DNA of 64,000 bases. Source: Sorghum bicolor (lineage: Eukaryota > Streptophyta > Magnoliopsida > Poales > Poaceae). A model generated the notes under the pieces. The model saw only the letters and a list, made by a program, of their open reading frames with translations, ran no database searches and was not told the origin of the DNA. This document shows positions 47,851-60,302 of this stretch, in pieces (the stretch's first letter is position 1; every line of letters begins with the position of its first letter). The position numbers were made by a program, and so were the translations under genes. The stretch is from NCBI RefSeq assembly GCF_000003195.3, contig NW_018396400.1, positions 205,976-269,975 of the forward strand, written 5' to 3'.

Positions 47851-49083
47851 ATGGTGCATTAGGCACAAACCGTGCACCTATCTTGCACTGAAACTAACAT
47901 TGTCTCTAAATAGACCCAAGCGAGAATCCATATGACACATGTCATATAGGAGTTCTATTGAGTGCATCCAAATGGATTTCTGAGCATATGGTACGTTCCA
48001 TGCAAACCATGCTCCTATCTTGCATCAAGATTAGCACTATCTCCAAACATCGAAAAGAGCTTCCACTTGAGCCTCTTCACCTAGGAGTATTATCGGGTGC
48101 TTCTACAATGGTTTCTGAGCCAATGGTGTATTATGCGCAAACCATGCACCAATCTTGCACCTAAACTAACACTGACTCCAAACAGACCGAAGCGAGATTC
48201 CATATGACACACATCATCTAGGAGTTCTATCGGGTGCGTACAAATTGATTTATGAGAATATGGTACATTCCATGCAAACCGTACACCTATCTTGCATCAA
48301 GATTAGCACTATCTCCAAATAGACAGAACTGAGCTTTCACTTGAGCCTCTTCACCTAGGAGTACCATTGGGAAATGCTACAACAGTTTCTGAGCCTATGG
48401 TGCACTAGGCACAAACCACGCACCTATCTTGCACCAAAACTAATACTATCTCAAACTGGACCGAACCGAGATTCCATATGACACACTTCATCTATTAGTT
48501 CCATTAGGTGCATCTAGCAATTCCATTGGGTGTGTCCAAATTGATTTCTGAGCATATGGTACGTTCCATGCAAACCGTGCGTCTATCTTGCATCAAGATT
48601 AGAACTATCTCTAAACAGACTGAACCAAGCTTCCACGTGAGCCTCTTCACCAAGGAGTACCACCAGGTGTGTCCAAAATGGTTTCTTAGACTATGATGCA
48701 TTATGTGCAACCGTGCACCTATCTTGCACTGAAACTAACACTATCTCCAAATGTACTGAAGCAAGATTCCATATGACACACATCATCTAGGAGTTCTATC
48801 TATTGTGTCCAAATTGATTTTTGAGCATATGGTATGCTCCATGCAAACCATGCACCTATCTTGCATCAAGATTAGCACTATATCAAAATAGACCAAACCA
48901 AGCTTTCAGTTGAGCCTCTTCACCTAGGAGTACAATCGAATGCTTCCACAATGGTTTCTGACCCTATGGTGCATTAGGGGCAAACCGTGCACCTATATTG
49001 CACCAAAACTAACATTGTCTCTAAATAGACCAAAGCGAGACTCCATATGACACACATCATCTAAGAGTTCTGTTGGGTGCATC
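47851..49083 (+). repeat. 137-bp centromeric satellite array 5
   Basis: Same orientation; colinear with array 4 by shared private variants. It is interrupted at 49083 by the plus-strand Tat element, whose target duplication GCATC forms the last five bases. Confidence 0.88.
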
Positions 49084-49779
49084 TATTGACACCGTTTTTA
49101 GACACGTGTCCATGATTGGAAAAGTATGGGTCGGCAAGATAAGACGGCAGTGCTTGATCTACAGGATGAGTTGCCGATGAGGATGGTTGCCGATGGAGGG
49201 ATGGTTGAATGTGACTAAGTCCATAGGTGGTGATGTGTCTGTGCCGATGGCTACGACAAGGGAGTCTACCGATGATATGGGGGAAGAATCTAGAAGTTGC
49301 CGATCGGTTTGTGGAGGTGTTCCAGCTTGTCATGGGGGGATAGTTTTATGTTTTCCTTAGTTATTTAAATCGTTTTGTATACGGATTCTGTGTAATTTGG
49401 AATTCGAGTTCTAGTCATGTCTGGTTGTAGCTCTTTGAGCAGGGTATAAATGTAAACCCTAGGGCCTTGTAATGAGATATCGATCAATCAATCAAACACA
49501 AGTTTTTACTCATATTCCAGCATCTACTTTTTTGACGACTTCGTCATATTTTCCTTTTTTTACTACGAGTTCTTAGGAATTCGTCAACTTGAGCTTGGCG
49601 TATTCTCAAGTTACGCGTGAGTACCTCTTGGCCGTGACATCCGGGCGCATCGCTGTTGTCAGGACCAAAGTATTCGAGTTACCACCTTTGCCGATAGTAA
49701 GGTCAAATCGGCTGGCACGCCTTAACGTTTGAATCGGGTATTAGCCCTTTGTGTTTGCAGATCCGCTTTTGCACCAACA
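49084..49779 (+). repeat. 5' LTR of the plus-strand Tat element
   Basis: 696 bp, ending GCACCAACA. The partner begins TGTTGACACC while this copy begins TATTGACACC, a G-to-A change in the terminal TG. It contains a TATA box at 49445 and six copies of the ATCGGC/GCCGAT hexamer. Confidence 0.95.
49445..49451 (+). promoter_or_regulatory. LTR TATA box (TATAAAT)
   Basis: GCAGGGTATAAATGTAAACC in the 5' LTR; the 3' LTR keeps it as GCAGGATATAAATGTAGACC (61157-61163). It is a plausible core promoter for genomic RNA. Confidence 0.65.
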
Positions 49780-49782
49780 CAT

Positions 49783-49801
49783 CTTTTGGCACGCCCAGTG
49801 G
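49783..49801 (+). other. Primer-binding site candidate
   Basis: A few bases after the 5' LTR comes CTTTTGGCACGCCCAGTGG, with TGG at the expected position for pairing with a tRNA 3' end. The tRNA is not assigned. Confidence 0.5.
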
Positions 49802-49826
49802 GACAGATTCAAGATCAAGGTCAACA

Positions 49827-52711
49827 TGTCGACTTCTGAGTTTGATCAGGAGAACGTCATCCCCGTGACGGAAGCCAATCTCAAGGATGAGCAGAAGCAA
49901 GCTATTGCTAAAGCCATGGAGGATTACAAGCAACAATGCCTAAAGTCCTTCAGCATGAACAGGAGCGGCGAAGTGATCCAGAAGGATGCACTACCGGCAC
50001 CTCGGCAGGTTACTTTTGAAGCCAATCCTGGTAAACTTCAAGAGATGGTTGACAGTGCTATCAACCATGCTTTGATCAACCAAGCTGGTGTACTGTCCAA
50101 TACGGTTTTCAATGTCATGGCCAGAACCTTCAAGGAAGGACAATTACCACCAGATTATGTGGGCCCCTCTCATCATCAGCCAGGGTCACCGATGGTCACG
50201 GCTCCATCGGCTGCTACAGCCGCTGCGGGTGCACAAACTACCGTTCCTCCAAGTACGTTGGGAATTACTAATGCACAATCTATGCTGATGACAACAAATC
50301 CACCGACTTCAGATGAGCAGATTAGACTCACCACGGATCTATTGGCATCGGCGATGTCAGGCCTGGTACCTCCTCCCAACTGGTGGGGTTATGGTATGCC
50401 CCTAGAATACTTGAAGACACCTGGCACGTCTCAGGCAACTGATATGAGAGGTAAAGGTCCTATGGCATCGGCACCCCCAAATATGCCGATGAACCAGAGT
50501 CCCCAGTATACTACAACTACTACTGCAAGACCTTACACTGGGAATTCTCAAGCTCCAACGTTCCAGATGCCTAACGCATCGGCAGACTCAATGCTGGTGC
50601 AACAGAGGTCTATGACTCAACCAGGGTATGTCAATTCAATGATAATGCCCAATTATCAGTCATCGGCAGGACCTATGCCGATGAATGCCAATACTGGATG
50701 GCTTGGGTAGCAAGTCTTTCCACAAACACCCCAACATAGTCATCAAGCTACCGGGTTCCAGCAAGGATAGATCTATCCCGGGTTCCAGAATCACGGAATC
50801 CCTAACCAACCAATGAATCTCGGGCAGCAGATTGGTGGGCAACAGCTTGGTGGTCCGCAGATTGGGGGCCAAATGATTAACCCAATGTTCCATGCAGATC
50901 GCGCACCGCATAGATACGTGGAAGCTTACCAGCAGGTGCCAGATCCGCAACCACCTCATCGGCAAGATGCCGATGCTTATTGGGCCGATAAGATTGCTGA
51001 AGTAATGAGGGACCAATTTGGGATAAAACCCAAAGTCAACACTTACTCTTATCGGACACCGTATCCTCCCGCATATGATTTGATCCCGCTTCCAAATCGG
51101 TACAAGGTACCGGATTTTACTAAGTTCTCTGGGCAAGATGACACGTCGACCATGGAGCACGTCAACAGGTTCATCATTCAATGCAGTGAAGCTGGTAACA
51201 GGGACGAGTTAAGGGTTCGCTTATTCTCATCGTCGTTGTCTGGATCGGCTTTCACCTGGTTTATATCATTACCTCCCAATTCAGTGATTACTTGGGCCGA
51301 TCTGGAGAAACAATTCCACAAATACTTCTTTTCTGGGGTCCATGAGAAGAAGATCACCGATTTGGTCAAATTGAGACAGCGCAATGATGAATCGGTTGAA
51401 AGTTTTGTGCAGAGGATACGGGAAGTCAAGAACAAATGCTATAGTCTGGTTCTGGATGATCGGCAGCTAGCCGATTTGGCCTTCCAGGGTTTATTGCCGC
51501 ACATAAGGGACAAATATGCATCTCAGGAGTTTGAAAGCTTAAGTCATCTGGTGCAGAGAATCTCTGATCAACACATCAAGCCGTTTGAACCCAAGAGAGC
51601 ATGGAATAAAAAGGTATCATTTGTGGATGAAGCGGCAAGCTCAGACTCTGACGAAGAACCAGTCATCGGCTTGGCAGAATGGGTGAAAAATAAGAAGCCG
51701 ATGTCTTGTCCTTTTGGACATAAAGAACCAGAGAAGTTCGCGTTTGACACTGCTAAGGCCGATAGGATATTGGACTTTCTACTTCAGGAAGGTCAGATCA
51801 AGCTGTCACCTAATCACGTGATCCCATCGACTGAAGAATTAAAAAGGATGAAATATTGCAAGTGGCACAATGCAACTTCTCACGACACTAATGAGTGCAA
51901 GGTTTTCAGACAGCAACTGCAATCGGCTATAGAGTCTGGAAGAATCAAATTTGACAGTTCCAAAACCCAGAAGCCAATGAAGATCGATCAACATCCTTTC
52001 CCAACGAACATGTTGGATGCTAAGGGAAAGGCTAAGGTCTTAACATCAGAAGCAGCCGAAAGAAGTGCATCGGTGGATCCTCAGCATCAGGTCACTACTG
52101 CCGACGCGAGAGGAAGGGGCTTGATCCAGGAAGGAACTAGCTCAAGAAGGCCTCCCCGATCTGGTATCGTTATAACTCACAGAAGACCTCGGGAAACTTG
52201 GCAGCAGCGTGAGGATCGATATCGGCGCCAGCAGGAAGATTATCGTCGGGAAGAAGAAAGACGCCGACAGGAGTGGAATCGGCATAGGGATCACTGGAAT
52301 TGCCCGTTCTTCATCCATTGTTGGGAGGAGAATATCAAGCTTCCCACTGTCAGAGATTGTCCTGAGTGCAACGGTTATGATCGGTATAGGTCCGATCGAC
52401 GCTATCACGACGATAATCGGCGATCTAATGGGCCGATTAGAGGAAGAGCATCCGTTCACGATCGGCTGGGGGGCAGGCTCAGTGTGCACGACAAGCTTGG
52501 CGATCGTGTTGGATATTTTCCCAGGAACCAGGAAGAACTTGAAGAAATGGCTAATGCACGGGTTCCCGACGAGTTCATATTTTGCAGGGATGCCAATACG
52601 TATCGGATGGAGTCAAGGGAAAATCGTCGCCCAGCGGCAAGGCAGCAGCAACTTCCTCCATTTATGTTTAGAGGGGTTGACCAGGACACAGAAGAGAAGA
52701 CTGCAGCGTGA
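49827..52711 (+). pseudogene. Tat gag with two premature TAG stops
   Basis: The frame opens at MSTSEFDQENVIPVTEANL and continues to 52711 apart from TAG at 50708-50710 and 50768-50770. It has a long Pro/Gln/Met-rich N-terminal region (NMPMNQSPQY, NLGQQIGGQQLGGPQIGGQ). The retrotransposon gag domain follows (VPDFTKFSGQDDTSTMEHVN, LSGSAFTWFISLPPNSVITW, LKQ-like EKQFHKYFFSG, RQRNDESVESFVQRIREVKN). Next come a Cys/His stretch (YCKWHNATSHDTNECKVF) and an Arg-rich tail. The last residues before 52711 are probably out of frame, because the following protease frame starts near 52670. Confidence 0.88.
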
Positions 52712-53467
52712 ACGGCGAGAAGGGTTAAGCAAGGGCGAGAACTCTGGCCAGTCTGGGGATCAGCAGCAATCAGATCCCAAGGGGGAAGGTCCATCGGCAG
52801 ATGTCAACATGGTCTTTATGTTGCCGATGGAGTTCCTTGCGCCATCCAGTGATGATGAGTTAGAGTTTTCTGATCAGATAGCTCAGTTAGCTCTAGATCC
52901 GATGACAGCCATCTTCGAGAAGCCTGCCGATGATGAAAGGCAACATCTTAAGGCTCTGTTTGTCAAAGGAAGGGTTGATGGTCAGCCGATGACCAAGATT
53001 TTAATTGATGGTGGGGCTGCTACCAATATCATGCCATATACAGTGTATCGGAAGCTTGGAAAAGGAGATCAGGACCTGACCAAGACCGATATGATGCTCA
53101 AGGACTTCGAGGGCAATGTATCCCCAGTTAAAGGAGCTATCTGCGTAGAATTGACCATCAGTAGCAAAACCTTGCCGACGACCTTCTTTGTGATCAGTGG
53201 AAAAGGGGCTTACAATCTTCTGCTAGGAAGAGATTGGATTCATGCCAATTGCTGCATCCCATCTACAATGCACCAGTGCTTGGTCTAGTGGGTGGGTGAC
53301 AAGATTGAAATTGTCCCGGGAGACTCTTCATATGTTATTGCATCGGCGAAAGCAGACACCTATGAAAGGACTAGGTGTATTTCAGGAGAAGCTTGGGAAA
53401 AGGATTTCCTCAAGGTTGCCGATTATGAAATTCCACCGATCCAAGCAGTCGGTTCTGAGGATGCTTT
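52670..53467 (+). pseudogene. Tat aspartic protease region
   Basis: In the frame after gag: GLTRTQKRRLQRERR, then VKGRVDGQPMTKILIDGG with the active-site DGG, AATNIMPYTVYRKLG, and the LLGRDWIHANCCIPS segment typical of this protease. TAG at 53286-53288 interrupts the end, and a one-base change in a T-run near 53463-53467 puts the downstream RT in another frame. It would cut the polyprotein. Confidence 0.85.
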
Positions 53468-53470
53468 TTA

Positions 53471-56400
53471 ATGGATAGGTTCGCCGATGATGGAAAATTA
53501 GGCCAGGGATTCACATCGGCCGATGATCTAGTAGAGGTAGATATATGTAGTGGTAATAAGCCTAGACCCACTTTTATTAGTGCTAAATTAGATTCTGAGT
53601 GTAAGCAACAATTAACCAATTTGTTAAAGGAATATAGAGATTGCTTTGCTTGGGATTATACTGAGATGCCTGGTTTGGACCGATCAATTGTTGAACATCG
53701 GTTACCTATCAAGTCTGGATTTTGGCCACATCAGCAGCCGGCTCGCCGATGTAATCCTAATATCCTCCCTGATATTAAGGCCGAAATCACCAAACTTATT
53801 GAAGCCAAGTTTATTCGGCAGTGTCGGTATGCCGAATGGATTTCCAATGTTGTTCCGGTCTACAAGAAGAACGGGAAGCTTCGGGTCTGCATTGATTTTA
53901 GGAATCTCAATAAAGCTACGCCGATGGATGGATACCCAATGCCAGTTGCCGATCTGCTAGTTGACGCCGTGGCTGGGCATCGGGTTATTAGCTTTATGGA
54001 TGGCAATGCAGGATACAATCAAATATTCATGGCTGAAGAAGATATTCCAAAGACCGCATTCAGATGCCCTGGTCATGTTGGATTGTTTGAATGGATAGTT
54101 ATGACCTTTGGTTTAAAGAATGCTGGTGCTACTTATCAAAGGGCCATGAATTTTATATTTCATGAGTTCATCGGCAAGCTGGTGGAAATTTATATTGATG
54201 ATATGGTGGTTAAGTCTGGAGATTTCACAAAGCATCTTGCCGATTTGCGAAAGGTGTTGGAATGCACAAGGAAGCATGGTTTGAAAATGAATCCCAATAA
54301 GTGTGCATTTGGTGTATCGGCAGGACAATTTCTTGGTTTCATGGTGCACCAACGGGGGATTGAAATTAGTCGAAGATCTATTGATGCCATTAATAAGATA
54401 GTGGCCCCTACCAACAAGACCGAGCTCCAGTCCTTGATCGGCAAGGTAAATTTTATCAGAAGGTTTATATCTAATTTGTCTGGTAAAATTCGTGCTTTCA
54501 GTCCTCTTCTTAAGCTAAAGGCCGATCAAGAGTTTGTTTGGGGAAAGGAACAGTAGTTGGCTCTGGATGAAATCAAGAATTATTTAGTGAATCCTCCAGT
54601 TCTAATTCCACCTCAGCAAGGGAAGCCCTTCAGATTGTATTTGTCTACCGATGGGATGGTCATCGGTTCGGCTTTAATTCAAGAGTTTGAAGGAAAGGAG
54701 CGTGTAATTTATTATTTAAGCAGGAGGTTGATTGATGCTGAGACCAGGTATTCGGCTATTGAGAAACTGTGCTTGTGCTTATTTTTCTCTTGTATCAAGT
54801 TAAGGCACTACTTGTTATCGGCCGAATGCACTGTTATTTGCAAGGATGATGTGGTCCGGTACATGCTGTCCATGCCGATTATGAGTGGCAGGATCGGTAA
54901 ATGGATTTTGGCGCTGTCGGAGTTCGATCTGCGTTATGAATCGGCTAAGGCAGTTAAAGGGCAGATTATGGCCAATTTTGTAACTCAACATTGCGGTACA
55001 GTGGAGGCTTTGGAAATTGTACCTTGGACGTTGTTCTTTGATGGATCCACATGTGACCGGGGGGCAGGAATCGGTATAGTATTAATTTCCCCTCGGGGGA
55101 GGAGGTATGAGTTTTCCTTGCCGATTGTTGCCACGTCGACGAATAATCAGGCTGAGTATCAAGCTTTAATAAAGGGATTGGAATTGTTGAGGGAAGTTCA
55201 TGCTGATGCTGTTGAGGTCTTCGAAGATTCTATGTTGGTTATAAATCAATTGGCTAGAAGCTATGAATGCCGAAGTGAAGTTCTCATAACTTATTACGAG
55301 CAGAGTATGCAATTATTGAAGGAATTCAAGGATTTCCGATTAGAGTATGTTCCTCGATTGCATAATGAAGAGGCCAATCGGTTGGCTCAGCATGCCTCGG
55401 GATATCAGCCTATGATTGATGCAATATCGGCGATTGGTGCCGATGATTGGAGAAAAGAAATCGTTGATTATTTGAAAGATCCATCTAAGAGAGTTGAAAG
55501 GTGAGTTCAGTTTCAAGCCACCAAGTATGTGCTCCTCGAAGATGAATTGTACTATCGAACTATTGATGGGATTCTTCTCCGATGCTTGGGTGATGATGAA
55601 GCTAGAAGTTTGATGGGAGAAATCCATGAAGGGGTATGTGGAGCACATCAGTCCGCTTTCAAGATGAAGTGGATGATTAGGAGGAAGGGATATTATTGGC
55701 CGACTATACTTGAGGATTGCTGTAAATATTTCAAAGGGTGTCAAGGGTGTCAAAAGTTTGGTAATATTCAAAGGGCGCCTGCATCGGCTATGAATCCTAT
55801 TATAAAGCCTTGGCCGTTCCGAGGATGGGTTATTGATTTGATCGGCCAGATTTATCCACCATCTAGCAAGGGGCATAAGTTTATTGTAGTTGCCACCGAT
55901 TATTTCACTAAATGGGTTGAAGCTATTCCTTTGAAAAAAGTCACATCGGCCAATATGATTGATTTTGTGAAAGAGCATATCATTTACCGATTTGGGATTC
56001 CTCAAACAATTACTACCGATCAGGGCACTATGTTCACATCAGGGGAGTTTGATGAATTCGCAATCGGTATGGGGATTAAAGTGTTAAACTCTTCTCCTTA
56101 CTATGCTCAAGCTAATGGGCAGGCCGAGGCGTCTAACAAAGGAATTATCAAGCTTATCAAACGAAAAATTGAAGAAAATCCTAAGCGGTGGCACACATTG
56201 TTAAATGAAGCATTATGGTCCTATCGAATGGCTTGTCATGGATCAACCAAGGTTTTACCCTATCAGTTGGTGTATGGACATGATGCAGTGTTGCCTTGGG
56301 AAATTAAGGCTGGATCTAGGCGACTATCTTTTCAAGATCAATTGGCTGCCGATGATTATGCCACTTTGATGACCGATGAGTTAGATGATCTAGCAGGACA

Positions 56401-56704
56401 TCGGTTAAAGGCTTTAATGAGTATAGAAGAAAATAAGAAGAGAGTTGCTAGATGGTATGACAAGAAAGTGAAGGCTAAGGAGTTTGCCGATGGAGACTTA
56501 GTGTGGAAATTAATTTTACCGATCGGGACTAAAAGTTCAAAGTTTGGAAAGTGGTCTCCTAATTGGGAGGGTCCCTATCGGATAAGTCGATCGGCTCCTG
56601 GTAACGCCTACATTTTAGAAACTCTCGAAGGAGTTGAATTTCCCAGAGCATTAAATGGCAAATATTTAAAGAAGTACTACCCCAGCATATGGGTCGATGC
56701 ATAA
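53471..56704 (+). pseudogene. Tat pol: RT, RNase H, archaeal-type RNase H, integrase, with two stops
   Basis: One frame interrupted only by TAG (54554-54556) and TGA (55502-55504). RT: NGKLRVCIDFRNLNKATPMD, SFMDGNAGYNQI, and EIYIDDMVVKS with YIDD in place of the usual YVDD. First RNase H: LYLSTDGMVIGSALIQ, ETRYSAIEKLCL. Second, archaeal-type RNase H: WTLFFDGSTCDRGAGIGIVL, NNQAEYQALIKGL, EDSMLVINQLA; where its last catalytic Asp is expected the text reads NEEANRLAQ, with Asn. Integrase: zinc region HEGVCGAHQ...CQGCQKFG, then WVIDLIGQIYPP, TTDQGTMFTS and NGQAEASNKG, the D,D,E set complete. A C-terminal LVWKLILPIGTKSSKFG and NWEGPYRIS follow. Two RNase H domains mark the Tat lineage. Confidence 0.93.
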
Positions 56705-57005
56705 AAGTTTAAATGCCGATAACACTCCTATTGGCTGGATTAAAATGTATCTGGGGCCGGATTTAATGTTTCAAAAGATGCCGATAACAATCCTATCGGC
56801 TAGACTAAACGTCAAGAAGGCTGGGAAGCAGAGAGAAGCAAGTATCTTGCCGATGAAGGGCTCATATGTTTAGCAGCGCTTCGATGGCCGATATGGCACG
56901 TAGGCGGATTTGGTTGGCTGCTTCTATTTCTTTAATGTCTTCATCAGCAGAACCTTCTATCGGCTTCAACTTCTTCAGCTACAATGCTTTGCGACCATGG
57001 GCATT
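56705..57005. other. Spacer between convergent pol and antisense gene
   Basis: About 300 bp without a gene. It holds six or so copies of the ATCGGC/GCCGAT hexamer, a high density for such a short stretch. I see no AATAAA for either transcript. Confidence 0.55.
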
Positions 57006-59992
57006 TCACTCTTGCTCAAGGAGTCTGATGGTTTCTGGCAATTGATTCTCTTCCTGTTGGGCTTGGGATAGGGCATCCTCCACTTGCTTGAGTTCTGCCA
57101 ATAGGGCTTCTCGTTTTGCCGATAGGTCAGAGATCTTCTGCTTCAGTGTGTCTCCAAAGGATTTCAGAATGCCGATGTTCTTGTGCTTCTCATCGGTCAG
57201 GAGCTTTTCTTTCATCATCTCCTCAGAAAGTTGGGTCTGAGCAGCTCTATCGGCAAGGCGTTGGGCAGCTTTCTGATACTGCAGCTGACGACTCTCCAGA
57301 TGTGCGGCCTGGAAGAGGATTTCTTCAGCATCGGTAGGAATCTGGCCTCTGAGGGTTTTGAACAGAGCCTTGGCCAGGTCAGAGTTATCGACCAGTTGAG
57401 CCGTGTCTTGATGGAGGAGAGCCGACAGTTCTTCCAACTTTGCCCTGATCTCTGCCGATGCGATCCCAACTGCCCGGGAGGAACTTGCTTCCTCACCTTC
57501 ATCTTGAGAGATGTCAATGGCAAAGGAAAATAGGCTGTTGGGAGAATCCTGTTCCTGAAAAGGAAAACAAAGTGAGTCATTCTATGGTTAGAGCATCGGC
57601 AAATAATACTGATGGAGATTGGATGGCTTACTTGCTTCAAGGCAATCTCTCGCCTTTGACTGGAAAATGCCGATGAAGCCACGGGTTGATCGGCCAGAGT
57701 TGCCGATGGAACTACGTCAGCTGAAAGTTAACAGAAGGGGTTATAAGGCCAAAAAAGAATAAGTTCATCGACAGTAATGTTATAAAAGTGTGTTACCTTG
57801 AGGAGGGACGATGCTTGTCTGGATTGAAGAAACTACCGATGATATGATTGAACCTGCCGGATCGGTAGTTTGCTCGCCTACCTCGGCTGATGTGTCTTCT
57901 GGCTGGGGTGCTTCTAATTGGGGTTCTTCTAGCTGGGGTTCTTCCGCTTGTGGTGCTTCTTGCGGTTGAGGAGGAGATGGTACTTGCTGAGTCTCTGTTT
58001 CTGGGGGAGAAGGAGAGGATTCCACCGGAATGGGAGATACCAGAGGAGGAGGAGGAGTTGCTACTCTCTGGCGCTTCGCCTGTGCTCTGGTACTCTTGGC
58101 ACCCTTTCTCTTTTGCTAGCTGGATTGGGGGGCATCGGCACCTTTGCTTTTGGTCCTTGTCGATGCACTGGTTTGCTGATACAGAAAAGAAAATTTGTGA
58201 GTACCAATGTAGCAGATGTAAAAGGAAGATCGGTATAAATGAAGAGGTTTGGCAATTACCTTGAAAGCCTGTGCTAGAGTGGAAGCAGCTACCGATGGTG
58301 ATGTCTGAGTTCTCCTGGTGGTAACTTTCTTGAGGCGTATGCCTCGATGCACGATGGCGGCCAGGGTAGGAGCGTTGTGGCCGATTGAAGAGATGGGACC
58401 TGATGCAAACAGATCAATCGGCTTGCCACTTCTACTGACCGATGGAGGGGTGTTATCAACCTGCAAAACGGTACAAAAGTAAATCACCGATGGAAATGAA
58501 ATTGGGAGAATTGAAACATCGGTTTAAAGACACTTACAGTATCATTGGGGACTTTGTACTCGGGATCGATCATACCACGGTACGTGAGGGCCGATTTGTA
58601 GAATAGATGCTCCTTCCATTCTGCCCACCACTGCTTGTACGCTTGAGTGATGAAGGCGGCTGGAACCCACTCCGATAAGTCTACGTCTGTATCGGCACCC
58701 GATGGCAGTTGGGCTACTCGAATCCATTCAAGGAGGCTGGTGATGGTTTCCCTGGGCTTTATCACATCGGCATAACAGAGTGCAATCGGCAGCTGGCCGA
58801 AAGCTAACTGATGAGCTAGTGCCAATGGATTGTAGAACTCATAAGTCTGGGGGGAGGTTTTCCCACTACCAAAGAAGGTCACCGGTATGACTCTGGGAGT
58901 CACCAATGCCATCATTACTTCGTTGTCCTTGTCAAGAGCATCGTTGAACGGGTTGAAAACTAGAGGAAACATAGTGTCTGGGTCATCATAAGCCAACCAT
59001 GCTCGCTCATCTCTGGCCAAACCTTCGTACAAGGTTTGGAAGAATCGGCTAACTTGATCTGGATTACCCCCTGTACCAGGCAGAACTATGACAGCTTCAC
59101 CGAAGTTCAAGGGAGGGTGTGTTGCCGATTCTTCTTCATCCAGTACATAGTCCTCGGCTATGTCCCTTGGAAAGCGCTGTGCAAAGAGGTCGAACTCAAG
59201 GCGCTTGTGCATGTGGAGGCTGAGCCACATGTTGATGAACCACCAAGGACCTCCTAAGTTACCGATAGACTGGCCGAGTAGGAGTTTCCTCGTTACTTGG
59301 TGGAGGAGGTGATAGGCTGCTCCGAGCAGGTATCGGCCGAGGGGGAATCGGCCACCATTGGCCAGATTTTCTGCTGCTGCTAGGTAAACGGAGGTTGGTC
59401 CTGCTGATCGGCCGCAAAAAACGAACTTATCTAACCACATGTTCAAGAAGCAGGTCTGCTCTTTTATGTTGACAGGGCTTGTTCGGCTGTATTTCTGGAT
59501 GTACCCTGACCAACCGCCGATAGCACGAGTTTCTACCTTGGCCTTGGGTTTGGTATCGAAGAAATGGGTGCTATCGGCAGAAGATACATCTAGGCCAGTA
59601 AGCATGGCCACATCGGCAAGTGTAGGGGAAGCAGGGCCGTGGCCAAAGACAAAGGCATTGAGTGTGTCTGACCAGAAGTATGATACAGCTATCAACAGTG
59701 ATTCATTCCTATGCATATCGGCAATGGACAACCTAATGTATTGGTCTAGCTTTCTATCGCCCCATTGGACTTCATTTGAGTTACTGACCCTCAAAAACCA
59801 ATCCGTCCATCCTACAGTAGGGCTGGGCCAAGAACGGAAAGTATCCTTCCACAGATCCAAAGAAAAGTTCTCGGTCCTAAAAGGAATCCTGTTGGTTTCT
59901 GCGTTAATGAGATCGGTTGGATCTGGATCCCCTAACGGGCCAAGGCATTGAAGGTGTGGTTGATCGGTGGGGATGACAATTTTGTTAGACAT
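57006..59992 (-). pseudogene. Antisense accessory gene of the Tat element: plant mobile domain plus coiled coil, five exons, one stop
   Basis: Runs opposite to gag-pol. Exon 1 (59992-58538, 485 codons from MSNKIVIPTDQPHLQCLGP) has the look of a plant mobile domain (PMD, PF10536; aminotransferase-like): SLIVAV-like SLLIAVSYFWSDTLNAFV, PASPTLADVAMLTGLDV, NLGGPWWFINMWLSLHMHKR, ARDERAWLAY. GT-AG borders give exons 58460-58260, 58175-57797, 57720-57632 and 57554-57006. Exons 1 and 2 end in phase 0, exon 3 in phase 1 and exon 4 (89 nt) back in phase 0; the frame holds through all four junctions, which is strong evidence the introns are real. The middle is Pro/Gln/Glu-rich (PPQPQEAPQAEEPQLEEPQL). 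The end is a coiled coil (KQKISDLSAKREALLAELKQ). The only stop inside is TAG at 58116-58118. PMD proteins MAIN and MAIL1 of Arabidopsis act in silencing; the role here is unknown. Confidence 0.82.
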
Positions 59993-60292
59993 TTCCTAGT
60001 GGTTTTGGAGGTAGAGAAAAAAAACACAAAGAAAGGAAAAGAAAATGTTCAGTAAGATGGATTGTGGATGAACAGGGGTGCGAGAAAAAGTACAAGAGAT
60101 GGAGTGAAGAACTGACCTCAGGAACGATGAAGTTGACGGCCATCTTGCCACGGGGAGGATGATTGAGGGCTTCGAAGTTGGTGAAGAAAGGACTTCGTCG
60201 GAGATCTTGGGGATCTTGAATAGCGCCGCCGCCGGGAAAGTAAAGTTGGGGTTGTGGAATGATGTGATGGAGAAGGAGTACCCGAGAAGGAA

Positions 60293-60302
60293 CTATTTAT
60301 AG
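60293..60302 (-). promoter_or_regulatory. TATA box of the antisense gene (CTATAAATAG)
   Basis: The minus strand reads GTCCTATAAATAGTTCCTTC about 300 bp upstream of the antisense ATG. It is a near-ideal plant TATA box placed to fire away from the 3' LTR into the antisense gene, and it is outside the LTR, so the gene appears to have its own promoter. Confidence 0.65.

Noticed and set aside
52209..52669. First 150 residues of the protease-frame ORF
   Set aside because: In this stretch the gag frame is the real one; only the part after about 52670 matches protease.
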